A stretch of DNA of 64,000 nucleotides, from positions 371,050 through 435,049 of the forward strand of contig JAMPKV010000003.1 of assembly GCA_039962225.1 (NCBI GenBank). The letters are read 5' to 3'. The notes under the pieces were generated by a model. It was not told the origin of the DNA. It saw only the letters and a program-made list of their open reading frames with translations, and searched no databases. This DNA comes from Microcoleus sp. AS-A8. GTDB lineage: Bacteria; Cyanobacteriota; Cyanobacteriia; Cyanobacteriales; Coleofasciculaceae. Numbering within the stretch: position 1 is the first letter of the stretch; the number at the start of each line of letters is the position of its first letter. Position numbers and translations under genes: made by a program. Below, in pieces: positions 9,430-18,974 of the stretch.

Positions 9430-10567
9430 TGACATGTATAACAACTCGGACACCTTATATAGCCGTTTAATTACCTGGCTACTAGAAGAGTCCGTTCCCG
9501 CTGCTTCACCCCCGGCAGAGGGTCAGGCAGACCATTCTGTCTCTCCTAAGGAACTTAAAGCAGCGGATTTTGAATTGGAGCCAATAGACCCAGTTGATTT
9601 AGAAGAGTTGAACATTGCATCTTTTAACACCAACGAAGCGGATCAATACCGCGCATGGGCAAGTTCGGACCCGATCCTTGCTCGTGAGGACGATGTACCG
9701 GGCGGTTCAAGCCGCCCTTACGACTTGGGAGAAATGCCGACCGTGCAAAACCGTTTCCAGGCAATATTAAAACGCCGACTACAAGCTGAAATCGAACGTC
9801 ATCCCCCCTTATTTCCGTGGGAGACGGAACTTTCTGACTATGAATCCAATACTTCTGACGCTGTAGAAGATAGTTGGGTTCCTCCCGTTCGCTTGTGGAT
9901 GCCTCAGTTATTTAACCTGACTCTACCGGTTACCCTACCAGAAAATGTTTTAGCACAACTCTTAGATGCCTGTTCTGAGGCTGTGTATTCCCGACGGCAG
10001 CTCGGAGCCAAACTAGTTCATGCGGTGGAAAGTCTATTCCCCGACCAATTTCAGGCGCTCAACCATTTCGCCGGAATGGTGCTGTTGTCTCCAGCCTTTG
10101 GTGGTACCAGTGTTAGAGGCTCTCGCAGCGAGAGTTCCTTTAATTCAAGCGCCAACGAACAACTGCTATCCTTGCCGAGCAGTTACGAGGCGGCGTCTAA
10201 TGAACAAAAGATGACGCTGGCACTATTGGCGGCGAAGGAGATTATCAGCGCTCTGACTGTGCCGATTTCTCCGAATCGAACTCCTGTAGAGCGGCAGTGG
10301 CAGACCTCTGTGGGCGTTGTAAGCGTTCAGGCCGAATATGAGATGCAAGAGGGAGTGCCGAAGCTCCGCGTCACCGCGCGTTTACCTCGCGGTGGCACTT
10401 TGACCCTGCGGACTCCTCAGGCATCAGCCAGTGCACAGCGCATCTATCCAGGCTACGTGAGTGTGGAATCCTTTGATTTGCAAGCGAACCAGACCTATCC
10501 GTTAGAAATTCGTTTTCATGATTCGGAACAAACACCCTTAATTTTTGCCATCTGCCCGACGATGTAA
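9422..10567 (+). CDS. patU: PatU-family protein
   Basis: This is the gene directly after hetZ, read here as the PatU homologue that modulates heterocyst patterning in Anabaena, where it is split into patU5 and patU3. I chose the ATG at 9422 (MNSDMYNNSDTLYSRLITWL), which overlaps the hetZ stop as ATGAATAG and suggests translational coupling; the ORF is open further upstream from 9371. The N-terminal half is acidic and probably disordered. The C-terminal half contains a compact beta-rich segment (WQTSVGVVSVQAEYEMQ, RLPRGGTLTLRTPQ). No enzymatic motif is visible. Identity rests on context and general similarity. Confidence 0.75.
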   Translation: MNSDMYNNSDTLYSRLITWLLEESVPAASPPAEGQADHSVSPKELKAADFELEPIDPVDLEELNIASFNTNEADQYRAWASSDPILAREDDVPGGSSRPYDLGEMPTVQNRFQAILKRRLQAEIERHPPLFPWETELSDYESNTSDAVEDSWVPPVRLWMPQLFNLTLPVTLPENVLAQLLDACSEAVYSRRQLGAKLVHAVESLFPDQFQALNHFAGMVLLSPAFGGTSVRGSRSESSFNSSANEQLLSLPSSYEAASNEQKMTLALLAAKEIISALTVPISPNRTPVERQWQTSVGVVSVQAEYEMQEGVPKLRVTARLPRGGTLTLRTPQASASAQRIYPGYVSVESFDLQANQTYPLEIRFHDSEQTPLIFAICPTM

Positions 10568-10767
10568 GTTGAAAACCCTTTGGGCTAGCATATTGGAAAC
10601 CTGGTATTTGTCAGTTGTCAGTTGTCCCTCACGATTGACGACTGACGGATGATACCATTTGGGATTTTGGAGGCAAGGATTTTGACAGGCTGGCGATTTG
10701 GCAGCTTCAGAAATTCAAGCCAGTCTCAACCTCAATGGTATGACCACTGACCACTGACTAATTTGCT
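10568..10767. repeat. short direct and inverted repeats between patU and the transglutaminase-like gene
   Basis: The gap holds repetitive copies of GTCAGTTGTC with inverted counterparts (GACGACTGAC), and a direct repeat TGACCACTGACCACTGACTA at 10741-10760. Such repeats are common between cyanobacterial genes. No terminator is evident, so transcription could continue from patU. Confidence 0.45.
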
Positions 10768-13098
10768 ATGTCTAATTTCTCTGGAATGCGGCAAGGCCGT
10801 CGTCTACCCCTTTTCGGTCAGTTGTGGCGGCGTCTTCAAGCCATGCCGACTCCTGAGACAGAAAACTCAATTGGACTGCGGGTGCTGGTGCAGGCGCTGG
10901 TGATCGTTGGGATTATTGCCACTGATCTGGCAGCGGAAACTCAGCTAAGCTTGTGGGCTGTACCGCTGAGTGCGGTTGGAGCGACTTGGAGTTGGTACCG
11001 CCGCCGAGAGCGCAACATCACCGTCAAGTTCATCCTGGCGATTGGGATGTTGTTGGCCATGGGGGCGTTTTTTGCTCGGTTGTTAGGTCAGCTCAATGAT
11101 ACTCGCTTGGTGCTGGCAGAGTTATTAATTCAGTTACAAATCCTGCATAGTTTTGACCTGCCTCGCCGCAAAGACTTAGGGTATTCGATGGTGATTGGGC
11201 TGATTCTGTTAGGCGTAGCGGGTACCCTGAGTCAAACGTTAGCCTTTGCTCCGCTATTGTGCATATTTTTAGCGATCGCACTTCCCACCCTCGTCCTTGA
11301 TTATCAGTCGCGCTTGGGGCTATTGCGAACCCCAAAACGCCGAACGGCCTCACCCATTCAGCCTAATTCTTCACCCCTCTCACTTCGACGTCTGGGTGTA
11401 TTTCTCGTGGCAATCGTGGGTTTGGGACTGGCGATTTTTGCCCTAATGCCGCGCTTTCCAGGCTATCAACTCCAAACATTTCCCGTGAGTGCGCCGGGAA
11501 ATTTTGCTGACCAAAATTTTGACGAGAATCAACAAGGTGGCATTATCAATCCGGGCTATGTGCGCGAAGGTAGCCAAGGTAATCGTGCTGGCGAGAGTGG
11601 GCAAGGGGGAAGCGGCGACTCTGGGGAGATGGATGATACGTTTTACTATGGCTTTAACAGCAAAATGAATCAAAACCTCCGGGGTACACTCAAGCCTAAG
11701 GTCGTATTACGGGTACGTTCTCAGGCACCGGGGTTTTGGCGGGTGCTCGCCTTTGACCGTTATACAGGTCAGGGATGGGAAATCTCTCGTGACGAAAAAG
11801 TGGTTAGGGTCAATCGACCGGAGTGGTCGTATCGATTTTTCCTCCCGATCCCCTTGACCGCTGAGCGAACCGAACAGGTGGTTCAAAGTTACACCGTAGT
11901 CTCAGACTTGCCGAATCTCATCCCCGCTCTGGCTTATCCTCAGCAACTTTACTTCCCATCGCGGGAAATCGAGGTAGACCCGGAAGGGAGTTTGAGAGCG
12001 CCTGCTAGTTTAACAGAGGGACTCACCTACACGGTGATTTCGGAAATACCGTATCGCGATCGCTCTCGGCTGCAACGGGCAACAGGTAATTATCCCAAGT
12101 CTGTTGAAAAATACTATCTGGGCGTTCCCCCCAAAATTGCGGATAAAGTCCGACAACAAACAGAAGCTCTGTTAGCCACCTCACCCAAGCCCATCACTTC
12201 CGCTTATGAGAAAGCCCTGTATTTAGCTCAATCCCTTAAACAGCGCTACTCACTCCCCACAGACCCCTTTAATCTACCCACGTTTGAGGAAAATGAAGAC
12301 TTGGTGGAAGCCTTCCTATTCAAGTACAAAGGCGGGTACCCAGACCACTTTTCCACCGTACTAACCATCATGCTGCGCTCCATTGGCATCCCAGCGCGAC
12401 TTGTCGTTGGGTTTGGCACAGGTGAGTTCAATCCCTTCACGGGTTTTTATATTGTTAAAAACACCGACGCCTATGCGATGACCGAGGTGTATTTTCCACA
12501 ACATGGCTGGTTTGCCTTTGACCCGATTCCCGGTCACGAACTGATTCCCCAGAGTGTGGAGGAGACTGAAACGTTTGGCGTCTTACGCCAGTTTTGGCAA
12601 TGGATAGCGGGTTGGTTGCCCACCCCAGTGAAGAGTTATTTGGGCGAGATTGGGAATTGGCTTATTGGTGGGATAGGCCGAATTATTGCTTGGGTGTGGG
12701 GGATTGTCTCTAACGGTTGGGTTGGCTTTTTCATCGGTTTGATTTTAGCGATCGCCCTTGCTTTTTTGGGTTGGTTGGGTTGGACCCAATGGCGAACTTG
12801 GCGCTATCGTCGATGGCTAGCTGGTTTGCCTCCGATGGAAAATCTCTATCAGCAAATGCTGAGGCTTTTAAGTACTAACGGCTACACCAAGCACCCGGCA
12901 CAGACACCCTTAGAATATGCCAGAGGCTCGCATCAACACCATGCTCCCCCCTCTGCCGAGGTGATTGATGAAATTTCCCAAGCTTATGTTAGCTGGCGTT
13001 ATGGTAACCAGACACCGAATATCAAACACCTGCGACAGCGACTGCGTGATTTGATCAAGAGTACTCAACAACTGAAGATAATGAATAGGGCGAAATAA
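10768..13098 (+). CDS. TgpA-like membrane protein with inactive transglutaminase domain
   Basis: This is a 776-residue membrane protein with the TgpA layout: an N-terminal DUF3488-type bundle of about six helices (residues 35-235), a large extracytoplasmic transglutaminase-like domain (about 430-600), one transmembrane helix near 650 and a cytoplasmic C-terminal region of DUF4129 type. The transglutaminase fold is clear from LRSIGIPARLVVGFGTG and FAFDPIPGHE. However, the expected catalytic Cys in the GYCxxF motif is Pro525 (GGYPDHFST), and the expected catalytic His in the DAHAW motif is Tyr569 (NTDAYAMTEV). Only the Asp (585) remains. It is therefore predicted to be a pseudoenzyme, perhaps a binding or scaffolding protein in the envelope. 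The frame is intact. Confidence 0.88.
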   Translation: MSNFSGMRQGRRLPLFGQLWRRLQAMPTPETENSIGLRVLVQALVIVGIIATDLAAETQLSLWAVPLSAVGATWSWYRRRERNITVKFILAIGMLLAMGAFFARLLGQLNDTRLVLAELLIQLQILHSFDLPRRKDLGYSMVIGLILLGVAGTLSQTLAFAPLLCIFLAIALPTLVLDYQSRLGLLRTPKRRTASPIQPNSSPLSLRRLGVFLVAIVGLGLAIFALMPRFPGYQLQTFPVSAPGNFADQNFDENQQGGIINPGYVREGSQGNRAGESGQGGSGDSGEMDDTFYYGFNSKMNQNLRGTLKPKVVLRVRSQAPGFWRVLAFDRYTGQGWEISRDEKVVRVNRPEWSYRFFLPIPLTAERTEQVVQSYTVVSDLPNLIPALAYPQQLYFPSREIEVDPEGSLRAPASLTEGLTYTVISEIPYRDRSRLQRATGNYPKSVEKYYLGVPPKIADKVRQQTEALLATSPKPITSAYEKALYLAQSLKQRYSLPTDPFNLPTFEENEDLVEAFLFKYKGGYPDHFSTVLTIMLRSIGIPARLVVGFGTGEFNPFTGFYIVKNTDAYAMTEVYFPQHGWFAFDPIPGHELIPQSVEETETFGVLRQFWQWIAGWLPTPVKSYLGEIGNWLIGGIGRIIAWVWGIVSNGWVGFFIGLILAIALAFLGWLGWTQWRTWRYRRWLAGLPPMENLYQQMLRLLSTNGYTKHPAQTPLEYARGSHQHHAPPSAEVIDEISQAYVSWRYGNQTPNIKHLRQRLRDLIKSTQQLKIMNRAK

Positions 13099-13189
13099 AC
13101 CCAAGTCAATGGGGAATACATAGCTATCACCCCACAAACAGTTCCCAAAATTAGATGCCGTTGAGCCGAAGACACCACATGGGCAAAGC

Positions 13190-13471
13190 TCACCAGAGCC
13201 AGAACCTGGTGCGATCGCTGAGCCAATCAATGATCGGGTTCTTAATCGCATCCCAAAGTTTGCCAACGAGTAAGACGTTTCTCGCTAAGGTAGGATTTAA
13301 CCCAGCTACAGTGGTGAGGAAGAATAGCAGGTAAAACACCAATATGTTGTTAGGCAGCTCCCCTGGGAGTTCTCCCAAGCCATAGGACAGTTTGGTGGTT
13401 AACGTCAGCGTTTTGCTGTGAGCCTTTCGGGGGACATTATCGAGTAAATGATTCATCGGGGAAGATTGCAA
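13190..13471 (-). pseudogene. truncated GPH-family (MFS) sugar:cation symporter
   Basis: The 93 codons match only the start of a glycoside-pentoside-hexuronide symporter, which is normally about 450 residues. The signature LSYGLGELPGELPNNILV, a transmembrane segment and KLWDAIKNPIIDWLSDRTR are present, and then the frame ends at TRFWLW. The conserved basic loop and the remaining eleven or so helices are absent. The DNA beyond the stop shows no clear continuation in any frame. This is a decayed remnant and not a functional carrier. Confidence 0.75.
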
Positions 13472-13511
13472 CTATATGGAGGAGAACCTAGCACAACTTC
13501 CCTACCACAGC

Positions 13512-13763
13512 CTAAATTATCCCCTCATCAATCCCTAATTGCTCTTTACTTTTCTGAAGCCGCTCCCACAAATATTTAATGTCTTCAAAAGCCTGTTGTG
13601 GAGATAGCTTACCATTCGTTTGCAAAGCACTAATGTAACTCACTTGCTGAGCAAATTCCTGTAAGTTAGCATTAAAAACTACGTGTTGGGGTGTCCAATC
13701 ACCGTAGTAGCGCTGCTTTGGGCAAATAAAGTTCAATCGCGTCGTTGGATCTGTTTGGGACAT
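13512..13763 (-). CDS. small cyanobacterial protein (DUF7219-like)
   Basis: This small soluble protein begins most likely at the ATG at 13763 (MSQTDPTTRLNFICP); the frame is open to 13808. The core reads FICPKQRYYGDWTP, FNANLQEFAQQVSYI and GKLSPQQAFEDIKYLWERL. This is a conserved cyanobacterial family of unknown function that I associate with DUF7219. No membrane segment or catalytic motif is seen. It stands alone between a transporter remnant and a DUF1830 gene. Confidence 0.7.
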   Translation of the reverse strand: MSQTDPTTRLNFICPKQRYYGDWTPQHVVFNANLQEFAQQVSYISALQTNGKLSPQQAFEDIKYLWERLQKSKEQLGIDEGII

Positions 13764-13917
13764 TTCAGGCAGTGAATGGAGAGGACAGATTAATAATTGG
13801 TATGCCAAGAATAAATTAGGTAGAATTGACTCAGATTTGAATGATAATACAGATGCTTATTTTTTGACCAAAATATATTGAATAGAGAGTGGATTGAAGT
13901 CTTCAACCCATTTGAGG

Positions 13918-14205
13918 TTATGACTGAATGAGCTGATTTAATGTTCCCGTTGCAGTCACACTCAACTGATGGCAAGGAACAACAACGCTTAGGGTCTGAT
14001 TGGACTGAATTTCTAGTTGGGCTTCTGGCACAGCTTCAAACATCAGACGCTCACCCGGAAAAATGACTCGCTCCAAATACAAATCAGGAATATTTTTAAT
14101 CCGAATAATTTCAAGGTTACGAGTTACATTCGTATAAGAGCAGAGAATGCGATTGGAAGAATTAATATTTAGAGATTTCCCTGAGGAAGTAATTGTGTGA
14201 ATCAT
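13918..14205 (-). CDS. DUF1830 domain-containing protein
   Basis: This is a small cyanobacterial DUF1830 protein of unknown function. Diagnostic segments are ILCSYTNVTRNLEIIRI, YLERVIFPGERLMFEA and EAQLEIQSN. I chose the ATG at 14205 (MIHTITSSGKSLN) because the open frame further upstream, to 14289, has no family resemblance. A second member lies at 35142-35417 in this window; the two share the pattern ERVIFPGE/EQVIFPAE and PEAQLEI/PEAELEI. No clear Shine-Dalgarno sequence precedes the start. Confidence 0.8.
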   Translation of the reverse strand: MIHTITSSGKSLNINSSNRILCSYTNVTRNLEIIRIKNIPDLYLERVIFPGERLMFEAVPEAQLEIQSNQTLSVVVPCHQLSVTATGTLNQLIQS

Positions 14206-14700
14206 GATTACCAATAGGAATGAAGAAAACCTGAGAGTACTGACCCGAAAAGTAGCTAACCGTTCCGGTGAGCAGAGGCCAAGCACCATTAGTTTGTGCT
14301 ATTGTCACCTTTGCAGAACTCCCAGGTATCGCTCTTGCGAATTGCAGCTAATCTGAAGCATATCGATTGCGATCGCCGCGTGACTTCTTCCTAAGGAACA
14401 AGGTTATTGTTAAAATCGTCTGTATCAGAAAGCACAAAAAACTGAATACAACTTAAGATACCAACAATAATTTTTTTCCAATCAGAGTTATTGAAAGAAA
14501 AGATATTTCTTCGGCAAAAGTTAGGTGTTTAGAAAGTTGGGATCTCAGGAATTGTGTAGGTGATGAAAAGAGAGCTTAATCGATGACTCCTAGAACTCCG
14601 GGCATTTTCTTAATCAATCGTTGTAATTTAAATTTAGCTGATTAATTCTGTAAAATCCCAAAAATTGGCCTATTTTTCCTTAATCAAAGTGGCATTATCG

Positions 14701-15050
14701 GTAGCAAAGCGTGTACACTAAGACATGTCTTACGCTGTGCAGCTACCAACACATTACCTGTAATGTTCAAAAGTGAATTTGAACTTTATCTGTAAGGTTC
14801 ATGCGTAAGTCCTCTAGGTACTCAAAAAAAAGAGCACGCATCTGCGCTGTTAGGAACAGGGTGTCAGCCGAGTAGGGTGCGGCAGTAAGATACACCTCTG
14901 ACCAAGCCTGTAAGAGCTGTGAGTCTCTAAGGGGGTGTATCCAGGGTGTTTAGGGAAAATTGTAGCAGTCAGTGCCAATTCCCTAGGGCATCCCCAAGAA
15001 ATAAACAACAAAACACAAGCGCGTCCTGTGTTTTGCGGGTTGTTTTATAT
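14701..15050 (+). ncRNA. hairpin-rich region, candidate structured RNA or long 5' leader
   Basis: About 1 kb is gene-free here, and 350 bp of it carries consecutive strong stems. There is a nested set GTAGC/GCTAC (14701-14705 with 14742-14746), AGCGT/ACGCT (14708-14712 with 14732-14736) and the palindrome AAGACATGTCTT (14720-14731). ACATTAC/GTAATGT (14751-14766), GTTCAAA/TTTGAAC (14765-14784), GATACACC/GGTGTATC (14889-14896 with 14934-14941) and TAGGGAAAATTG/CAATTCCCTA (14951-14985) follow. The series ends in a terminator-like stem at 15009-15035. I cannot match it to a known RNA family. Alternatives are a series of unrelated repeats or a leader of the downstream signalling gene. Confidence 0.4.
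15009..15046 (+). terminator. terminator-like stem-loop
   Basis: A perfect 9-bp stem CAAAACACA/TGTGTTTTG with a 9-nt loop is followed by CGGGTTGTTTTAT. The T-tract is short and starts a few bases after the stem, so this is a moderate terminator candidate. It would end a transcript arising in the hairpin-rich region upstream. Confidence 0.45.
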
Positions 15051-15275
15051 CAACACCCTGATTAGATGGAAATCATCCATCGAGCCAATTTCCATAGCCG
15101 CTGATTGAAGCTTCTGTGAAGCGTGAAACTTTTGCAACAGGCTTGGGAGCAAATCCGGCATGATCTGAATCTGTCTTAAAAAAATTTACCTCGGTTCTAA
15201 ACACAGTGGTGAGGTACGGGACTAAGAGTGTTTATATTGAACTGCTTTGAAACTCTGTTGTCTGACGGAGTACTG

Positions 15276-18200
15276 ATGATCCAACAGCCTTGGGTGTTCT
15301 GGACACCAAAGCTGAGTTGGCTCCAGGTTTCTTCTCATGCATTAATTGTCCTATCTTATTACTCGATTTCCATCCTGATCTTCTACTTTTTGTTCCAGCG
15401 CAAGACTCTGCCTTATGCCGGAAGTTGGATGCTGCTTGGGACTTTTACCCTGACTAGCGGCACCGTTGAATTGATCACTGGATGGACACTAGGGTATCCC
15501 AATCATTGGTTAGCGCCGGGAAGCGAAGCCATCGCCGTAGCCATAGCATTGTTGACCGTGTTCCTACTGGCGCTGTTACTCTCCAAAGTCCTAGCACAGC
15601 CTGACTCTACTCACCTACAAGCCTCGCTGCCGAGCCAACTTGACTTGAATACTATTCACGCCGCCGCTTCAGATAGTCCAGCCGTAGCCAGAACAGAAGA
15701 GCCAGCACTTGTGGCTGACAATAATATGTTGCAACCATCTCAAACTCAATCCCTAAACATTGATTGGGAACAACAAGTCAACCAGCAGATAGCACAGTTG
15801 CAGCGAAATCACCCCCAATTAAACGGTGACCTTCCTGGGCGAGTCCGTTGGTTAGAAGAACTCGGTCTGTTACAGTCACTCAGTACCCTGATCAGCGACG
15901 CTCCCGATTTTCACTCCGCACTGTGTATGGCGGTGCGCTTAGTGTGTGAAGTCACAAACTGGGACTATGGCGAAGCGTGGCTCCCTCGCCCCGACGACCG
16001 TGTTTTAGAATGTACTCCGGCTTGGTATAGCAAAACCCCAACACTAGAACCGTTCAGATGCTCCAGCCAAAAGCTGACATTGCCCCCCAATACGGGTTTG
16101 CCAGGACGAGTATGGACTTCGAGGCGACCTCTTTGGATTGAAGATATTTCGGCGTTAACCGACACGTCTATGGTTCGCCCCCAGGCTCAAGTGGCGGGAC
16201 TGAAGGCGGGGTTTGGAGTTCCCATCCTCATGGGCGATCGCGTCCTGGCAGTTCTCACCTTTTTCATCAGCCACTCTCGTGCGGAAGACGATCAATTGGT
16301 GGAACTGGTGTCTGCTGTGGCAACCCAGTTAGGGTTAGTGATGCAGCGCAAGCAGTTAGAAGAAGAACTGCGCCAAGAACGAGACTTTAGCAAAACTCTG
16401 ATTGAAACAAGTTCTGCCTTTTTTGTGGCTGTGGATGCTCAAGGCAGAATCATCATGATGAATCAAGCCCTCCTCAATGCCGTGGGTTATACCTTGGTTG
16501 AGGTTTTGGGGGCTGATTATTTATTGACGTTTACACGCAAGTGCGATCGCAAGTTGCTCTACAAAAACTTTAAGCAACTGGTGAAATCGAGGCAACCTAT
16601 CCTGAAAGAAAACTACGTCCTCACCAAAGATGGACGAGAGCTTTTAGTGGAGTGGCGGGGGAAATCAATCTTCAGGCATTCCCCGGCAGAGGCAGGGAAC
16701 GAGGAGGAACTGGATTTATTGTTTGGTGTGGGCATTGATATCACCGAACGAAAGCAATTAGAGCAGGAACTCCGCCACAGCGAGGAGCGATATCGCGCGG
16801 TTGTGGAAGACCAAACCGATCTCATCTGTCGATTTGTCGCGGATGGCACCATTACCTTCGTCAACGACGCCTACTGCCGTTATTTTGGCAAAACCCGCGA
16901 GGAACTCCTCGGCAGCAATTTGTTGCAAATGATTCCCGATCCGTATCGGGAAAAGACCCAAAGGCACATCGCCAGCCTGAGTTTGAAAAACCCAGTTGCC
17001 ACCAGAGAATACGAAATTCTCATGCCTGATGGCGAAATTCACTGCCTACAGTGGACAGATCGGGTGATTGTTGACCCAGAAGCCAAAAAACGCGGGGAAT
17101 GGCACGTATCTGGTTCATTCCAGTGTTCCTCAACACCGGGATATGACTCGATCGTTGAGTTTCAATCCGTGGGACGGGATGTGACAGAACGCCGCCGCTC
17201 AGAACACGAAACCGCACGGCTGGCTTCCATCGCACTCCTCAGCCCCAACCCCATTGTGGAAACGGATTTAGCCGGTAACGTTCGTTATCTGAATCCAGAA
17301 GCGATGCGATTGTTACCCGATTTACAAGAGTTAGGTGCAGAGCATCCGTTTCTCACCGGAGTACCCTCAATGACTACGGTACTGCAACGCAAAGGTTCCA
17401 TGCGGCGGGAACTCAAAATTGGTGAGATTTATTATGAACAAGTCCTGCACTATTTAGAAGAAATCCAGTGCTTTCGCATCTATGCCTTTGATATTAGCGA
17501 TCGCAAACAAGCCGAACAACAATTAATTCACAATGCCTTTTACGATCAACTCACAGGGCTACCGAACCGAGCTTTATTTATGGATCGCTTGAAACAAGCG
17601 GTGCAACGTGCCAGACAGAGTCGTAGGCGTGACTCACGCGGCGTACCTTATTTGTTTGCTGTCCTGTTTCTCAACCTTAATCGCTTTAAGTTAGTCAACG
17701 ACAGCCTAGGAAACGAGGTGGGGGATCAGGTACTCCAGGAATTTGCCCAGCGTCTCCAAATGTGCCTGCGTCCTACAGATACAGTAGCCCGTTTGGGAGC
17801 GGATGAGTTTACGATTCTTTTGGAAGGGATTCAGGATGTCAATGACGCCACACGCGTGGCAGAGTTGATTCATGAAACGCTGAGTACACCCTTTGAGCTT
17901 AATGATTGCTCCAACCAAAACTCCTCTGAGGACACCGCCAGTGGCAATCGCGAAGTGTTCATGACACTCACCATGGGAATTGCTGTCAATACGAATCATG
18001 AGGAGCAACCGGAAGACTTGCTCCGCAATGCTAACCTGGCGATGTATCGGGCGCGATCGCCTGTAGCACTGCGCGGAACGCAATCGCAAGGCAAAGCTCA
18101 CTATGAAGTCTTTGACGCCGCCATGCACGAGATTGCTGTCGAGCGATTGCAGATTGAAACTGACTTGCGGCGAGCGATTGAACGGGAAGAATTTCGGGTT

Positions 18201-18947
18201 TACTATCAACCCATTGTGTCTCTCTCCACCGGCAGCATTATTGGATTTGAAGCCTTGTTACGCTGGCAGCATCCACAACGCGGCTTAATTTCTCCCAATG
18301 GGTTCATCTCCACAGCAGAAGAAACGGGACTGATTAGCCCCATTGGCTGGTGGACGTTGCGGGAAGCCTGTCACCAACTCAAAGAGTGGCAGGAGCAATT
18401 TCCGTCTGCCAAGCCATTAACAATGAACGTCAATCTTTCTTGCAAGCAGTTTACTCAATCGGATTTGCTCGAACAAATTGACACCATACTTCAGGAGGCT
18501 CAACCCGCCGTCGGCAGTTTAAAGCTGGAGATTACAGAAAGTGTCGTCATGGAAAATCCCGATTGGGTGAAGGATGTCTTACTCGAACTCAAAAAAAGGA
18601 TGATTCCGTTGTGCATCGATGACTTTGGTACAGGCTATTCTTCCTTAAGTCGGTTACATCACTTCCCAATTAGTACGCTGAAAATTGACCGATCATTTAT
18701 CAGTCGGATTGGGGCATTAGGAGAGAACTCAGAAATTGTCCAAGCGATCGTCACATTAGCTCAAACCCTGAGTATGGATGTTGTAGCAGAAGGAATTGAG
18801 GTTTCAGAACAGGTTTCACCCCTACTGGCATTGCAATGCGAATATGGGCAGGGATATTTCTTCTCTAAACCGGTGGATAGTGAGGCGGCTAGAGGGCTTT
18901 TGATGGCAGAATGGGAGCAACGAAATCAGGAAGTGGGTAATGGGTAA
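15276..18947 (+). CDS. multi-domain c-di-GMP signalling protein (TM, GAF, PAS, GADEF, EAL)
   Basis: The frame is open from a GTG at 15228, but the ATG at 15276 has ACGGAG six bases upstream and is preferred. Numbered from 15228, residues 30-130 form a three-helix membrane module resembling an ethylene-receptor-type sensor but lacking its Cys/His copper ligands. A GAF domain lies at about 210-380 and PAS domains at about 385-515, 520-655 and 660-760. The diguanylate cyclase-like domain spans about 770-940; its signature is GADEF (857-861), not GGDEF, so synthesis may be weak or absent. The EAL domain (960-1215) keeps EAL at 1008, the LEITES glutamate and DDFGTGYSSL, so c-di-GMP hydrolysis is predicted. 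A heptamer repeat supplies the stop codon. Confidence 0.9.
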   Translation: MIQQPWVFWTPKLSWLQVSSHALIVLSYYSISILIFYFLFQRKTLPYAGSWMLLGTFTLTSGTVELITGWTLGYPNHWLAPGSEAIAVAIALLTVFLLALLLSKVLAQPDSTHLQASLPSQLDLNTIHAAASDSPAVARTEEPALVADNNMLQPSQTQSLNIDWEQQVNQQIAQLQRNHPQLNGDLPGRVRWLEELGLLQSLSTLISDAPDFHSALCMAVRLVCEVTNWDYGEAWLPRPDDRVLECTPAWYSKTPTLEPFRCSSQKLTLPPNTGLPGRVWTSRRPLWIEDISALTDTSMVRPQAQVAGLKAGFGVPILMGDRVLAVLTFFISHSRAEDDQLVELVSAVATQLGLVMQRKQLEEELRQERDFSKTLIETSSAFFVAVDAQGRIIMMNQALLNAVGYTLVEVLGADYLLTFTRKCDRKLLYKNFKQLVKSRQPILKENYVLTKDGRELLVEWRGKSIFRHSPAEAGNEEELDLLFGVGIDITERKQLEQELRHSEERYRAVVEDQTDLICRFVADGTITFVNDAYCRYFGKTREELLGSNLLQMIPDPYREKTQRHIASLSLKNPVATREYEILMPDGEIHCLQWTDRVIVDPEAKKRGEWHVSGSFQCSSTPGYDSIVEFQSVGRDVTERRRSEHETARLASIALLSPNPIVETDLAGNVRYLNPEAMRLLPDLQELGAEHPFLTGVPSMTTVLQRKGSMRRELKIGEIYYEQVLHYLEEIQCFRIYAFDISDRKQAEQQLIHNAFYDQLTGLPNRALFMDRLKQAVQRARQSRRRDSRGVPYLFAVLFLNLNRFKLVNDSLGNEVGDQVLQEFAQRLQMCLRPTDTVARLGADEFTILLEGIQDVNDATRVAELIHETLSTPFELNDCSNQNSSEDTASGNREVFMTLTMGIAVNTNHEEQPEDLLRNANLAMYRARSPVALRGTQSQGKAHYEVFDAAMHEIAVERLQIETDLRRAIEREEFRVYYQPIVSLSTGSIIGFEALLRWQHPQRGLISPNGFISTAEETGLISPIGWWTLREACHQLKEWQEQFPSAKPLTMNVNLSCKQFTQSDLLEQIDTILQEAQPAVGSLKLEITESVVMENPDWVKDVLLELKKRMIPLCIDDFGTGYSSLSRLHHFPISTLKIDRSFISRIGALGENSEIVQAIVTLAQTLSMDVVAEGIEVSEQVSPLLALQCEYGQGYFFSKPVDSEAARGLLMAEWEQRNQEVGNG

Positions 18948-18954
18948 TGGGTAA
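18934..18954 (+). repeat. heptameric short tandem repeat (TGGGTAA x3)
   Basis: Three exact copies of TGGGTAA span 18934-18954, and the second copy supplies the TAA stop of the signalling gene. Heptameric tandem repeats of this kind are well known in filamentous cyanobacteria and change copy number easily. Confidence 0.85.
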
Positions 18955-18974
18955 TGGTATAGCCCCATAACCTC

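Noticed and set aside
14701..15050. c-di-GMP riboswitch or 6S RNA
   Set aside because: The stems do not match the conserved elements of either class that I can recall, so only a generic structured-RNA candidate is reported.
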